From positions 48,057 to 112,056 of the forward strand of contig JAFUDX010000042.1 in NCBI GenBank assembly GCA_017464425.1: DNA of 64,000 bases, written 5' to 3'. Below the pieces are notes generated by a model. That model searched no databases, was not told the origin of the DNA, and was given only the letters and a program-made list of their open reading frames with translations. Position 1 is the first letter of the stretch. Each line of letters opens with the position of its first letter. Shown here piece after piece: positions 33,963 to 43,448 of this stretch. The DNA is from Treponema sp. (GTDB lineage Bacteria; Spirochaetota; Spirochaetia; Treponematales; Treponemataceae). A program made the translations under genes and the position numbers.

Positions 33963-34078
33963 AAATTTTCCCGATTCGTTTCGGGATTTTTACAATATAA
34001 ATGCTTTTGAATCTTGTGTAAAATACACCTTGCCTTGCGGGACACCGCGGGTAAATCTCTTTAAAAAGGAGTTGTTTT

Positions 34079-34876
34079 ATGAAAACGACAAAAAATGTGG
34101 TCGCCAAGATTGCGGGTGTGATTTTGGCTGGAATGATGGTGATGGGGCTTGCTTCTTGCGGTGATGAAGGCGCGCCGAGCCTTGTTGGAAAGAGTTTTGA
34201 GTGTTCAAAAACTATCCAAGGAGAAGATGTCATTGCTACCCTCAATTTTACAAGCGAAACGGCGGGAACAATGCATTATTTCGTGAAAGGTCAAAGTAGT
34301 GGCGAAGTTTATCGTGATTTGGACATTCCGTTCGCTTACGAGGCTGGTAATACGCCCAAGACAGGGGACGGAAGCATTGCAAAAGCATACCCTTACCATT
34401 ATCTCATCACATGGGATGAGTCAAAATTTGACAAAGAAAATGGTGCGGAGGAAAGCTGGATTCGGAATGCAAATTCTCTCTTCTTTAACATCAAGGAATA
34501 CAAAGCCGCAAAGGAAATTGCAGAGCTTAAAGGTGGACAAGGTAACGAAAGACCAAGTTCTGGTTTACAACTCTATTCTTTTTTTTCATCTTCAAAGAAT
34601 ACGATAAAAAAGAGCTGCCCATTTAATGCGTTTGTCGGTTTGTACATGAACGGAAATATAAGTGGAATTCCCGCTACGCCGGGCTATGTGCCTCTGCCAA
34701 ATTCAAACGCAGCACGGGCAATCAGCGCAAGGAATATTTTGCTTGCTACGCTCCCACCCGTTCCGTTTACAGGAACAATCGGGTTGTGGCATTCAGTTTC
34801 TACAGTACATCATCACGATGGACAAATGGATGTGGTGGCAGGGTTATATAATCATCCCACAAGATTGTTAGTCTAA
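34079..34876 (+). CDS. Lipoprotein, function unknown
   Basis: 265 residues. A basic, then hydrophobic N-terminus ends in LASC (about 24-27), a lipobox, so the mature protein begins with a lipid-modified Cys. The remainder is beta-rich and ends GLYNHPTRLLV after a His-rich patch (STVHHHDGQMD). Residues from about 150 (GGQGNERPSSGLQLYSFF...) look less well formed; a second frame there reads more smoothly, so a frameshift is possible. RBS AAAAAGGAG. TGTGTAAAATAC at 34015-34026 is a possible -10. Confidence 0.6.
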   Translation: MKTTKNVVAKIAGVILAGMMVMGLASCGDEGAPSLVGKSFECSKTIQGEDVIATLNFTSETAGTMHYFVKGQSSGEVYRDLDIPFAYEAGNTPKTGDGSIAKAYPYHYLITWDESKFDKENGAEESWIRNANSLFFNIKEYKAAKEIAELKGGQGNERPSSGLQLYSFFSSSKNTIKKSCPFNAFVGLYMNGNISGIPATPGYVPLPNSNAARAISARNILLATLPPVPFTGTIGLWHSVSTVHHHDGQMDVVAGLYNHPTRLLV

Positions 34877-34914
34877 AGGTTTACAATCAGTCTTTTACAC
34901 CGAAGGAGTTTCCC

Positions 34915-35587
34915 ATGAAAAAACAAATCCTTTCACTCATCATTTTTGCCCTGTGCGCATGCGCCTTTGCTGTAAAGCTCCCGGACGGAAAGAATGTGCG
35001 CTCTTCTGCCGTTACCACTTATCTGAGCGGTGCACTCCGCACTGTGAAACTGAACGATTATTGGGATGCAGAGAAAGAAGGCTTAGAAATCAGCACGCCA
35101 ATCGGGAACATGGTCGTCTACGGCAAAATCTGCTACTACGAGGACGGCTCGCTCAAAAGTTGCCAGCCCTGCAGGAATGATGCGAACAAAGCTATTCGCG
35201 TTCAAACCAACATGGGCGAACTGAGTGAATTTTCAGCCGGCATCTCGCGGGATACAGTCTCATTCTACCAGAGTGGGGCATTGTGGTCTGTGTGCAACGC
35301 AAGGATTTTGTATGATAATGGCAAGGAACTTCCCTTTGAAAAAGAACAGGTGAAAAACTGCGTATTCCATCGATATATCCGAAACTATCCCCAAAGCGAT
35401 GGTACAATTGAAATGTTTGCTTATGAATTCCTTTTTTATGATTCGGGTCTCAGAAGAGGTCTCCGCCTTTTACCCTTCGGGCGCGATATGGAAAGCGGAC
35501 GGCGTTTGGTACAGCGAGGACGGAAATTACATCCCCGATGACACGCGGCATGAAATAACGCTGAAAAAAACTCAAACTGGTGTGTAG
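34915..35587 (+). pseudogene. Exported YwqK/MORN-like repeat protein, frameshifted
   Basis: A signal peptide (KKQILSLIIFALCACAFA) is followed by repeated Y(x)3-4G-x-L modules: TTYLSGALRTVKLND, CYYEDGSLKSC, SFYQSGALWSVCN. The annotated frame ends at 35541, but from about 35450 the next frame continues the pattern SAFYPSGAIWKADGVWYSEDGNYIPDD to the stop at 35587. One frameshift near 35450-35465 explains both. These modules resemble the YwqK antitoxin and MORN type. RBS GAAGGAG. Confidence 0.6.
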
Positions 35588-35595
35588 GGAAGCTT

Positions 35596-35713
35596 TGGGC
35601 TAGGCTATGTAGCCACGCCGTAGGCGGCCACGAGCTGAACGAGCGAAAGCGAGTGAGTGAGGGGCTGTAGCGACAGCGGAATGGCGGAACAGCCGACGGC
35701 GAAGCCGTAGCCC
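35596..35713. repeat. Palindrome-rich intergenic repeat (R5)
   Basis: Series of inverted repeats: GTAGCCACGCCGTAGGCGGCCAC, GAACGAGCGAAAGCGAGTGAG, GGGCTGTAGCGACAGC, GCGGAATGGCGGAACAGCCGACGGCGAAGCC, closing GTAGCCCCC. Only one copy in the window, but it is built in the same style as R2-R4. It lies between two converging genes. Confidence 0.45.
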
Positions 35714-35714
35714 C

Positions 35715-36074
35715 CTACTTTTTCGCGTACACGCTCAAGCCCACGAGCAGGCATCCCTGAATGTACGGCAAGGCGTTTTCGTTCAAATACGCAAGCAATT
35801 CCTCGCTCTCCGCGCCGGGCTGAATCACGATGCACTTGAAAGGCTTTTTGCAGTCCTTAATGAGCGCAAGTCCTTTCACAGGATGTATGCAGAGGTCAAT
35901 GATGTCGATGTCGCCGCCAATGTCGTTGAAGCTCGCAAGTTCCTTCCCCACCGCGTGAACCGTGTAGCCGTGTTCAAGAAGCCCGTGCTTGATTTTATAA
36001 GCGTATTTTTCTTCGTTCAGCGTGTCGCCCGCCACGGCAAAAACGCGCTGAGCCATGATTTCCTTTAAGTCCAT
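35715..36074 (-). CDS. CoA-binding-domain protein (YccU type)
   Basis: 119 residues of the CoA_binding_2 family: RVFAVAGDTLNEEKYAYKIKHGLLEHGYTVHAVGKE, the Rossmann start, and FKCIVIQPGAESEELLAYLNENALPYIQGCLLV, the C-terminal part. Function not known beyond nucleotide or CoA binding. Its start codon is 6 bases after TACAGT (36081-36086, minus strand), which has TGC before it, so it too looks leaderless. Confidence 0.8.
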   Translation of the reverse strand: MDLKEIMAQRVFAVAGDTLNEEKYAYKIKHGLLEHGYTVHAVGKELASFNDIGGDIDIIDLCIHPVKGLALIKDCKKPFKCIVIQPGAESEELLAYLNENALPYIQGCLLVGLSVYAKK

Positions 36075-36151
36075 GCTAAAACTGTAGCAGAAACGGGGGA
36101 AGATTTCTATTGATTGCCGTTCAGAAAAAAGGCAATTTCAGAGCTGCAGCC

Positions 36152-36892
36152 TTACATCAGCACCGTCTCATCCAGCTCACGCTTACGCTCCTTCCAGTCG
36201 GGCATGAGGACGCTCATAAATGCGTAAAAATCCTTTGAGTGGTTCGGGTAGCGGAAGTGGCAGAACTCGTGAATTACCACGTATTCAATGCAGCGGGTGG
36301 AAAAATGAATAAGCGCAGAATTGAGCGTTATCTGCTTTTTTGACGGAATGCAGCTTCCCCAGCGGGTGGTCATCGCGCGGATTTTAAGGGTCGGAAATGG
36401 CGCGCCGTATTTTTGGAACAGCGGATAATTCTTTTCGATGAGCTGGGCAAAAACTTCATTGCATTTTTGCTTGAAGAACTTTTCGACGAGTCGCTTTTTT
36501 TGCGCGTAATCATCGGGGGCTTTGCAAAACAGGCTCAGATACACGCCATCTTCTTCTATATAGTTGCGCTTTGACTGGCTCACCCGAAGCCTGAGCTGCC
36601 GCCCCAAAAGATAAAAGCTCTCGCCGCTCACATACCGCTTTTCGCTGATTTCCCATTTGCGCTTTTCTGAAAAGCGGGCGAGCGAATTTTGAATGAACGC
36701 GCTTTTTGAAAGCACAAAATCGTCGATTGTCTTGAGGCTTGAGAGGAGAGGCGCCGAAACTGACACCGTGCCGTCCGGGTGAATGCGTAAGTTTATGTTT
36801 TTAACGCGCTTTCGATGCAGTTGGTACGAAATTGCCGTGCCGTCGGCGCAGAGTACACTCCGCCGTTCTGACGCAGATTCTTTTGCAAACAT
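36152..36892 (-). CDS. YgjP/DUF45-type metallopeptidase
   Basis: 246 residues. VIHEFCHFRYPNHSKDFYAFM near 207 carries HExxH (HEFCH) and the third ligand His; MTTRWGSCIPSKKQITLNSALIHF just before it is the DUF45 signature. Such proteins are regularly encoded beside type I restriction subunits and may be proteases or chaperones of them. Last gene of the hsd operon: its ATG follows the hsdR stop directly. An ATTGCC/GGCAAT inverted repeat downstream (36110-36138) is a weak terminator candidate. Confidence 0.85.
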   Translation of the reverse strand: MFAKESASERRSVLCADGTAISYQLHRKRVKNINLRIHPDGTVSVSAPLLSSLKTIDDFVLSKSAFIQNSLARFSEKRKWEISEKRYVSGESFYLLGRQLRLRVSQSKRNYIEEDGVYLSLFCKAPDDYAQKKRLVEKFFKQKCNEVFAQLIEKNYPLFQKYGAPFPTLKIRAMTTRWGSCIPSKKQITLNSALIHFSTRCIEYVVIHEFCHFRYPNHSKDFYAFMSVLMPDWKERKRELDETVLM

Positions 36893-39800
36893 CTAAAATC
36901 TCCGTGTGGCGACGGTCTTCACATTCTCAATAATTTTATCAACCAATGAAAACGGAATTTTAAAGCCGCGCGACTTCTCATATTCAAAAAACAAATCGTC
37001 GATGTCCTGCGCAATGCGGTTTTGAATCGTCAGATTGTTTTCCCAGCCGACAACCAAATGCCTTTTAAAAATCTCCGTAATCGCATCGGACATTTCCGCG
37101 AGGAATTCTGAATCGGGCTGCTCGGCATCTTCCCTGTTCTGCGCGAACAATGCGCCGATTACCCCGTAAAATGCCTGCGCATGGGCATTGTTCTGAATGA
37201 GCGCGGGATAGTGAATCTCGGTTTTGCCAGTCTGATAGTCGCTTAGGATTTTTTGCATTTTGGAAAGATATTCCGACTCACTAATCACCTTGTTCTTGTA
37301 TTCGTCGAGCGTGGCTTTAATCCGCTTTGAAAACGAATCGTAGTAGGCGGGATTTTCGTCATAGTTTTTGTGAATCGCCTTTGCAAGATGATGGGTAATC
37401 GCGTCGGCTTTTGAGCGGTCGTTTGAAAGCAAGCCAAGCTCCTTTTCAAAATCCTCGCGGTTCAAAATGTCAATCGGCGGCGTTATCTGCTTTAAGCCCG
37501 CAACCGAAAGGTGCGTGTCCAAAAGATTCTGCATGAGCGGCTCATATTCGCGGTTGTCAATGCCGTCGCAATAGCGGATTTTCACGCTGCGGCGCGCGCG
37601 CTCGTAAAAGGCAAACGCGCCCTTGTATTTTTCAATCTCCTCACGCGGAAAAGCCTTGAACGCGCTTTCTGAATTCAAGACGATGTGCAGGGCTTTTCCG
37701 AACACGCACAATGCGTCATAAAACTGCTCACGGGTTTCGTCATCGGCAAGGAAGATTTCTATTTCCTCGCTGTCCTCGGGATTTTTGAGCGGAATAAAAA
37801 TATCGCGAAGCTGCGAATATGCCTCGCGCAGTTTTGCCACCGTAGAAAGGACATCGGTCATCACGCCTTTTATGTCGAGCGAGTCAAAATTCTCAAAGCC
37901 CGCGCCTGTGTACATATCCATCGCCTCGCTTAAGTTTTCCACAAGCCCGCGGTAATCGACAATCAAGCCGTATTCCTTACCCTCTGCAATACGATTCGTG
38001 CGGGCAATCGCCTGCAAAAGTCCGTGCTCTTTTAGCTCCTTGTCGATGTATAAAATCTGACAGATTGGCGCGTCAAAGCCGGTGAGCAATTTGCTGCATA
38101 CAATCAGAATGTCTATGTCGCCGTTCTTGAATTTGTCCTTAATGCTTTCCTCGTAGGTTTCGGCATCTCCGTACTGCTCCATCATCTTATGCCAGAAGCG
38201 CAGAAGTTTTGCGTCCGTGCTTTCGTCGGCATCGTCAACGCTTTCGCGCATATCGGGAGCGGAAACAAGCACCGCACAGGAAAGCTCGCTCCACTGCTCA
38301 AAACATTCAAGATAGCGCACCGCGTCGCGCTTGTAATTTGTCGCAAGCATCGCCTTAAAGCCGGTCGCCTTATAGCCCTGCTCAAAATGATGGCTGATGT
38401 CAAGCGCAATTCGTTTTATGCGAGCGTCGGTGGAAGTAAGTTTTCTGATGCTGCTCCACTTTTGCTTCAAGTCCTGCTTTTGAGTTTCAGTGAGCCGCTT
38501 GGTCGTCTCTTCAAACCACAAATCAATGTTCTCTTCATCAACATTCTGTTCGACAAACCGCCCCTCGTAAATCAGCGGAACAATCGCCTTGTCAGCAACG
38601 CCGTCCGCAATCGTGTATTTGTGAATCAAACCGCCGAATTTTGAAAGCGTGTTCTTTTCTTTTTTCATAAGCGGCGTTCCCGTAAAGCCGATGTAGCATG
38701 CATTCGGAAAAACCGAGCGCATTTTTGTGGCAAGCTGACCGTAATTTGAGCGGTGGCTTTCGTCAACGAGCAAGAAAATGTCGCGCGAGTCGTTTTTAGT
38801 GTCGAGCCGTTCCGCCGTGTTGAATTTGTTGATGATGGTCGTGATGACATCCGCCTTTTCTTTTGTAATCAGCTCAACAAGGTTCCGCCCGCTTGCAGCC
38901 TGCGCAGGACGAAGCCGCGTGTGCGCAAAGGTGTCGGTAATCTGGCGGTCAAGCTCCTTGCGGTCGGTAACGACGATGACGCGAGGATTGTGCGACGGAA
39001 TTGTTTTGCGAAGCTCCATCAAAATGTACTTTGCAAGCATGACCATCGTAAGACTTTTTCCGCTCCCCTGCGTGTGCCACACAACGCCGCCCTTTCGCCT
39101 ACCGTTCTCGTCATCTTCCTGCACCGTCTTTATGATTTCTTTTACGGCAAAAAACTGCTGGTAGCGCGCGATTTTCTTAATCTTTGCGTCATACAGAATA
39201 AAATACTGAATCAGCTCATACACGCGGCCCGGATACAAAAGCGAAATGAGCGCCTTGTCCTGCTCAGTTTCCATTCTGCCTGTAACAAAGCGGTCAAGCC
39301 GCTGCTCGTAAAAGTCGGAAGTTTCCTTCCACACATTCCAGAACTTTGGCGGAGTGCCAGCGGTGGCGTATTTCACTTCGTTCTTGTTTGTGGCAATTAC
39401 AATCTGCGCGAATTTATAAAGCTGCGGAATATATGCCGCCTGCTGATTCCGCCAGTGCTGTTCTACAGCCGCCTCGACTTCAACGGTCGGAGACTTGCAC
39501 TCAATCACGCAGAACGGAATGCCGTTCACAAACAGCACGATGTCGGGGCGGGCGTTGTGCTGCTTGTCCGCGCTCTCCACGCTGAACTCGCGCGTTACAT
39601 GAAGCACATTGTTTTGAGGATGCTCCCAGTCGATGTAGCGCAGATTAAAGCTCTGCACCTTGTCTCCCTCGCCCACCGCCTCCGGGTAGCTTTCGCCCAA
39701 AAGCAGCTTGTCGTAGATTTTTTCGCTCGCCGTAGAAAGTCCGTCGGTAAGCGGCACATCAATGTCCTCGATGGCGCGCTCTATGTTCGCAGAAGAAAAC

Positions 39801-40030
39801 TCGTATTCCGCTCCCGAATAGGTAAATCGGTTCAGCTTGCGGAGCTGAGAGCGCAGAATGTCTTTGAGCACCACATTGTACGAGCCACCCCGCTGCGCCA
39901 TGCAGTCCTCGCTCGAAATATACAGATAGCCGCCGTCCGGCACCCGCTCCGGGCTGATTGCACACAAAAGCTCAATCACAGGATTCTGGCTTGCGTTTTT
40001 TTCCAAGTATGCGTCTTTGTTCAAGGTCAT
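36893..40030 (-). CDS. hsdR: Type I restriction enzyme R subunit
   Basis: 1045 residues. An N-terminal nuclease domain with RPDIVLFVNGIPFCVIECKSPT (PD...ECK), then a superfamily 2 translocase: Walker A HTQGSGKSLTM, DEAD-like LVDESHRSNYG, motif III YIGFTGTPLMKKE, and motif VI QAIARTNRIAEGKEYG. A helical C-terminal domain binds the methylase complex. It cuts and translocates unmodified DNA with HsdM and HsdS. Between the AlbA_2 gene and the YgjP gene, with no gaps. Confidence 0.95.
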   Translation of the reverse strand: MTLNKDAYLEKNASQNPVIELLCAISPERVPDGGYLYISSEDCMAQRGGSYNVVLKDILRSQLRKLNRFTYSGAEYEFSSANIERAIEDIDVPLTDGLSTASEKIYDKLLLGESYPEAVGEGDKVQSFNLRYIDWEHPQNNVLHVTREFSVESADKQHNARPDIVLFVNGIPFCVIECKSPTVEVEAAVEQHWRNQQAAYIPQLYKFAQIVIATNKNEVKYATAGTPPKFWNVWKETSDFYEQRLDRFVTGRMETEQDKALISLLYPGRVYELIQYFILYDAKIKKIARYQQFFAVKEIIKTVQEDDENGRRKGGVVWHTQGSGKSLTMVMLAKYILMELRKTIPSHNPRVIVVTDRKELDRQITDTFAHTRLRPAQAASGRNLVELITKEKADVITTIINKFNTAERLDTKNDSRDIFLLVDESHRSNYGQLATKMRSVFPNACYIGFTGTPLMKKEKNTLSKFGGLIHKYTIADGVADKAIVPLIYEGRFVEQNVDEENIDLWFEETTKRLTETQKQDLKQKWSSIRKLTSTDARIKRIALDISHHFEQGYKATGFKAMLATNYKRDAVRYLECFEQWSELSCAVLVSAPDMRESVDDADESTDAKLLRFWHKMMEQYGDAETYEESIKDKFKNGDIDILIVCSKLLTGFDAPICQILYIDKELKEHGLLQAIARTNRIAEGKEYGLIVDYRGLVENLSEAMDMYTGAGFENFDSLDIKGVMTDVLSTVAKLREAYSQLRDIFIPLKNPEDSEEIEIFLADDETREQFYDALCVFGKALHIVLNSESAFKAFPREEIEKYKGAFAFYERARRSVKIRYCDGIDNREYEPLMQNLLDTHLSVAGLKQITPPIDILNREDFEKELGLLSNDRSKADAITHHLAKAIHKNYDENPAYYDSFSKRIKATLDEYKNKVISESEYLSKMQKILSDYQTGKTEIHYPALIQNNAHAQAFYGVIGALFAQNREDAEQPDSEFLAEMSDAITEIFKRHLVVGWENNLTIQNRIAQDIDDLFFEYEKSRGFKIPFSLVDKIIENVKTVATRRF

Positions 40031-41383
40031 TTAGCGTGCCTCCGTCAATTTATAAAATCGTGATTTCTTTTCTCCATAGGCAGTAAGAATTTTCTCATCC
40101 ACAAGGTGAGAGAGAACTTTTCGTGTACCAGACGGAGAAAGTGAAAGTAATTCTTGGGCGACACCACTTGTTATAAAATCATGTTCTTGTAAGTAGTTGT
40201 AAATAAGTAAAGCATTTTTATCACCTATTATCGCTACTTTATCGCTACTTATCGCCACTTTATCGCCACTTTTTGATTCACTAGCATTCGCACGGAAGAT
40301 TATCGTAACATCGTCAAATGAAACATCAAATTCTGGCAGTGGATTTCCATTCTCACGGCAAGCATTGCACATCTTTTCTATGCCACGCCCCCAAGACTCA
40401 ATGAATCCCGCCAGGAAAAACACAGAAGCGATTGACGGATTATACTTTACCGACTTGTGCTTGCTCATAAACTTTTCGGCAGTCCAGTCTTCGCTCAAAG
40501 CAGCGTCATTTGAGATGATGATTTTGTCCGCATACACGCGGATTTGCGTAGGATTCATGCAGTTGTACGCGCGATGGACGATTGCGTTATACACTGCCTC
40601 TCGGATTGCGCCGTAAGCAAACGGAAAAGTCTCCACCCGCGTAACTCCTTCATAGGTAATTGCCGCTTTCAGATATTTTGTAAAAATCAAATCGACCGTT
40701 TTCTGCGCCTGCTCCAAAAGAGGTCCTTTCACTTCATCCTGATACAGAATTTCCGCGCCCTCAAAAAATCCGATTTTTATGTACGAGCCTATGACGCGTT
40801 TTTCGGTGTCTTTCGCAAAAAGCAGATAACCTGCCTTTGTAAGTTTTCCGTCATCAGTAAACAGATTCAGTTTTTCAAGCAACTCGGCATTCGGGATATT
40901 CACATCTTCGGCTTTCATTCGTTTGGACTGAATCGCCCTGTCGCGGAAAATCTGGAATGCGACTTCCGAAAGCGCAGAAAGCTCTACATTGTTCACTTCT
41001 GACGCATCCCAAGAAACACCCGTCTTTTTCAGCAAAAATTGTGTGAGCGCGTTGCCTTTTAGTTGCTGCTTTGTCGCGCCACTTCTGTAGTGATATTCGC
41101 CTTTGTAGCTTATGGGGAACGAACTCGGCTCAACGCGAATTTCAATAATGTCGCAGTCATCCTGGCGAAGCAAATTCACTTCCGGGATAATGCCAAGAAT
41201 GTCGCGCGCTTTATTCGGAATTTCTTCGAGCAAATTTTTCGCATGCGCAACCCCAACAGATTTTCCTTCATCATCTTTCCCGATATAGATAGTGCCGCCC
41301 TGCGCGTTCGCAAAACCGCAAATCCATTTGAGATATTCATCACGCCATGATTCTTTGTATTCGGTGTTCTGGGATTCTGACAT
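40031..41383 (-). CDS. AlbA_2/COG2865 ATP-binding protein in the hsd operon
   Basis: 450 residues. AlbA_2 start TEYKESWRDEYLKWICGFANAQGGTIYIGKDDEGKSVGV, GHKL-type N-box AIREAVYNAIVHRAYN near 262, SWGRGIEKMCNAC, and a winged-helix C-terminus (TSGVAQELLSLSPSGTRKVLSHLVDEK). SDKVAISSDKVAIIGDK is a short internal repeat in the linker. It is placed tightly between the 41384 gene and hsdR, so its product probably acts with or regulates the restriction complex; mechanism unknown. No upstream repeat array. Confidence 0.85.
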   Translation of the reverse strand: MSESQNTEYKESWRDEYLKWICGFANAQGGTIYIGKDDEGKSVGVAHAKNLLEEIPNKARDILGIIPEVNLLRQDDCDIIEIRVEPSSFPISYKGEYHYRSGATKQQLKGNALTQFLLKKTGVSWDASEVNNVELSALSEVAFQIFRDRAIQSKRMKAEDVNIPNAELLEKLNLFTDDGKLTKAGYLLFAKDTEKRVIGSYIKIGFFEGAEILYQDEVKGPLLEQAQKTVDLIFTKYLKAAITYEGVTRVETFPFAYGAIREAVYNAIVHRAYNCMNPTQIRVYADKIIISNDAALSEDWTAEKFMSKHKSVKYNPSIASVFFLAGFIESWGRGIEKMCNACRENGNPLPEFDVSFDDVTIIFRANASESKSGDKVAISSDKVAIIGDKNALLIYNYLQEHDFITSGVAQELLSLSPSGTRKVLSHLVDEKILTAYGEKKSRFYKLTEAR

Positions 41384-42196
41384 TTATTGAGCCTCCAAAG
41401 GAATTCCAGCATTTCCTAATTTTAAATATCCATATTCTTCAAAACTTTTAAATATATGATCAGTTGAGTATACAATATCATCCTTTGTGATATATAAAAG
41501 ATGGTCATAATCATGTCCATCATTTTTCCCTAAATATCTACCAGTCAGAATTACATTATTATTATGCATCCCCATACATCTTAAATATAAATCAAGAGAT
41601 CCATCATAATTATTTAATAGTATTGGATAGGTTATTATTGGATTATTAGTCGATTTAACAATTTGATTTGCCAATTCCCTTATAAACAAATTTTTATCAA
41701 GTTCTACAGCACTGTAGATTTCAGAGTTATTTTCTCCTTTTGCAAAAACTTTATTAAACCCCAACTTTGTTTTTCTTTCATCATCTATAAGATTATGAAC
41801 CTGATTTTTCATGATATTCACACCTTGTAAATCATGCTCATGAATCATATTTAAATTTATTCCAAATTTTGATTTCATGATATTTTCATTTAAATCTGCA
41901 TATATTGTATTATCACTTATATAACTTACAATTGATTTAATTGCATCTGAACCAGGATTTCTTTTTGCATCAATACCAAAGGCATTAAAAATAATAGCAT
42001 TTGGTGTACGCCAATCTATGCAGGCATCTAATTTCTTTGCTTTAAGAATTTGTATTTTTCTTTTAACGAATTGTTTTTCATCTGTCATGCCAGAAAGTAA
42101 TTCATAAAAAAGCTTAAAAGATATTTTTTTATTTGGAATAGCCTGCAACTGGTCAAAAGATGATGAGCGTAAGAAACTTGTTTCAATATAATTCAT
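41384..42196 (-). CDS. Hypothetical protein, possibly PIN-like, in the hsd operon
   Basis: 270 residues, AT-rich. The start MNYIETSFLRSSSF, the SFKLFYELLSG segment and KKLDACIDWRTPNAIIFNAFGID recall the layout of PIN-like nucleases, but the usual acidic quartet is not obvious, so this is a tentative resemblance. The middle (NLIDDERKTKLGFNKVFAK) and C-terminal parts match nothing I recognise. GGAGGAATTGTAA before the ATG sets the start. Co-transcribed between hsdS and the AlbA_2 gene. Confidence 0.45.
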   Translation of the reverse strand: MNYIETSFLRSSSFDQLQAIPNKKISFKLFYELLSGMTDEKQFVKRKIQILKAKKLDACIDWRTPNAIIFNAFGIDAKRNPGSDAIKSIVSYISDNTIYADLNENIMKSKFGINLNMIHEHDLQGVNIMKNQVHNLIDDERKTKLGFNKVFAKGENNSEIYSAVELDKNLFIRELANQIVKSTNNPIITYPILLNNYDGSLDLYLRCMGMHNNNVILTGRYLGKNDGHDYDHLLYITKDDIVYSTDHIFKSFEEYGYLKLGNAGIPLEAQ

Positions 42197-42212
42197 TTAC
42201 AATTCCTCCAGA

Positions 42213-43448
42213 TTATATTTTTACCCGCACGGTGCCGGTGAGGAGCAGCTGCATTAGGGCTTTTTTCTTTTGCTTTTCCTGCTCGATGGATTTTTGCAGG
42301 AGTTCTATTTCTTTGTCTGCGGCGGAAAGCACTTGGGCGATAGCGTGTTGTTCGGGAAGCGATGGAATAGAAATTGATAGATTGCCAATCAAATCTACAC
42401 TTAAATTCTGCTGTTTCGTTCCTTGTGCATATTTAATCCCGATTGATTGTCCATTTAGCATGTACCAATAATAAAAGTATTCGTTTGATATTTTTGTAAA
42501 ATCGGTAAATGCCATGCAAGCCTGACTTATCGTTGTTTTTTCTGAAAGAATTGAACATGTTCCACGAACTCCTGCGGCTTCAAGGCCGTAAATAGCAATA
42601 ACAACAGTTCCCTCTTCGTAGATTCTGAGATTGCTAGAAGAAACTGCTTGTTCAGAAATTTTCTCGATTGTATCAGAAATATATTTATGCTTTAGTTCAC
42701 CACTTGTAAGCCACGGAATGCTTCCAATAAAGTTGTCATGATTATCTCTTTTCGGCGTTGAACCAGATGAAATTGTACAAAGATTTTGGATTTTCTCCTT
42801 CTTCCACCCGCGCTTGTCAATCGTCGTACCGCAGAGCGTGAAAGATGCGCAGTCTTGGGAAAGCAGTTTGCGCATAAGGTATTTTTTCTGCCGCTGTTTT
42901 TCTTGGAGCAGCTTCTGTTTGAGCGAAATCACCTTGTCCTGTGCCGAAAGAATCCGCGCGATTTTCTGCTGTTCCGGCAACGGGGGAAGTGCGACTTGCA
43001 GTTTTCCAAGCGATTCACTTGAAATATGGACGATGGAATCCCCCTGCGCATATCGATACCGTTGTTTATTTATTTCATAGGAATTGAGCAAAAATCCCAG
43101 ATATTGGGAGTCACATTCGACATGTGGCGATAAAATGATTATGTCGCCGCCAGCATATGCACTGACATCAGAAACAAAAGCAACGCATTTACCAATATCT
43201 TCTTTTGTTTCTCCCGAACACGAAAACAACAAATCGCCTTTCTTCAGCAAAACCGCCTCTTTTGCAACGCTTTCAGAAATAAAAGAGTGAAATTGCTTTA
43301 TATATTCATCGTGGTCAGTATAGATTTCTCCATAGCGAACTGCGGGAATGCAACCAGAATTGGACTCTTCCCGTTTTATTCCACTGCCTTTTGAGAAAGT
43401 GCCTATTTCTGAGAGCTTTGTTTGCTTCCAGCCGTCAGGTAATTTCAT
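42213..43448 (-). CDS. hsdS: Type I restriction specificity subunit (full length)
   Basis: 411 residues with two target-recognition domains. TRD1 starts PDGWKQTKLSEIGTFSKGSG, conserved helix region 1 is LPEQQKIARILSAQDKVISLKQKLLQEK, TRD2 starts WKKEKIQNLCTISSGSTP, and conserved region 2 is LPEQHAIAQVLSAADKEIELLQKSIEQEK, ending LLLTGTVRVKI. It picks the bipartite target for HsdM and HsdR. AAAGGAG precedes the ATG. Its 5' and 3' flanks are shared with the hsdS at 47423. Confidence 0.92.
   Translation of the reverse strand: MKLPDGWKQTKLSEIGTFSKGSGIKREESNSGCIPAVRYGEIYTDHDEYIKQFHSFISESVAKEAVLLKKGDLLFSCSGETKEDIGKCVAFVSDVSAYAGGDIIILSPHVECDSQYLGFLLNSYEINKQRYRYAQGDSIVHISSESLGKLQVALPPLPEQQKIARILSAQDKVISLKQKLLQEKQRQKKYLMRKLLSQDCASFTLCGTTIDKRGWKKEKIQNLCTISSGSTPKRDNHDNFIGSIPWLTSGELKHKYISDTIEKISEQAVSSSNLRIYEEGTVVIAIYGLEAAGVRGTCSILSEKTTISQACMAFTDFTKISNEYFYYWYMLNGQSIGIKYAQGTKQQNLSVDLIGNLSISIPSLPEQHAIAQVLSAADKEIELLQKSIEQEKQKKKALMQLLLTGTVRVKI

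Noticed and set aside
36110..36138. Terminator after the YgjP gene
   Set aside because: The ATTGCC/GGCAAT stem has a 12-base loop and no T-run on either side, so it is not listed as a feature.
36893..40063. Long plus-strand frame opposite hsdR (38753-40063)
   Set aside because: It is the mirror of a highly conserved hsdR frame and encodes no recognisable protein.
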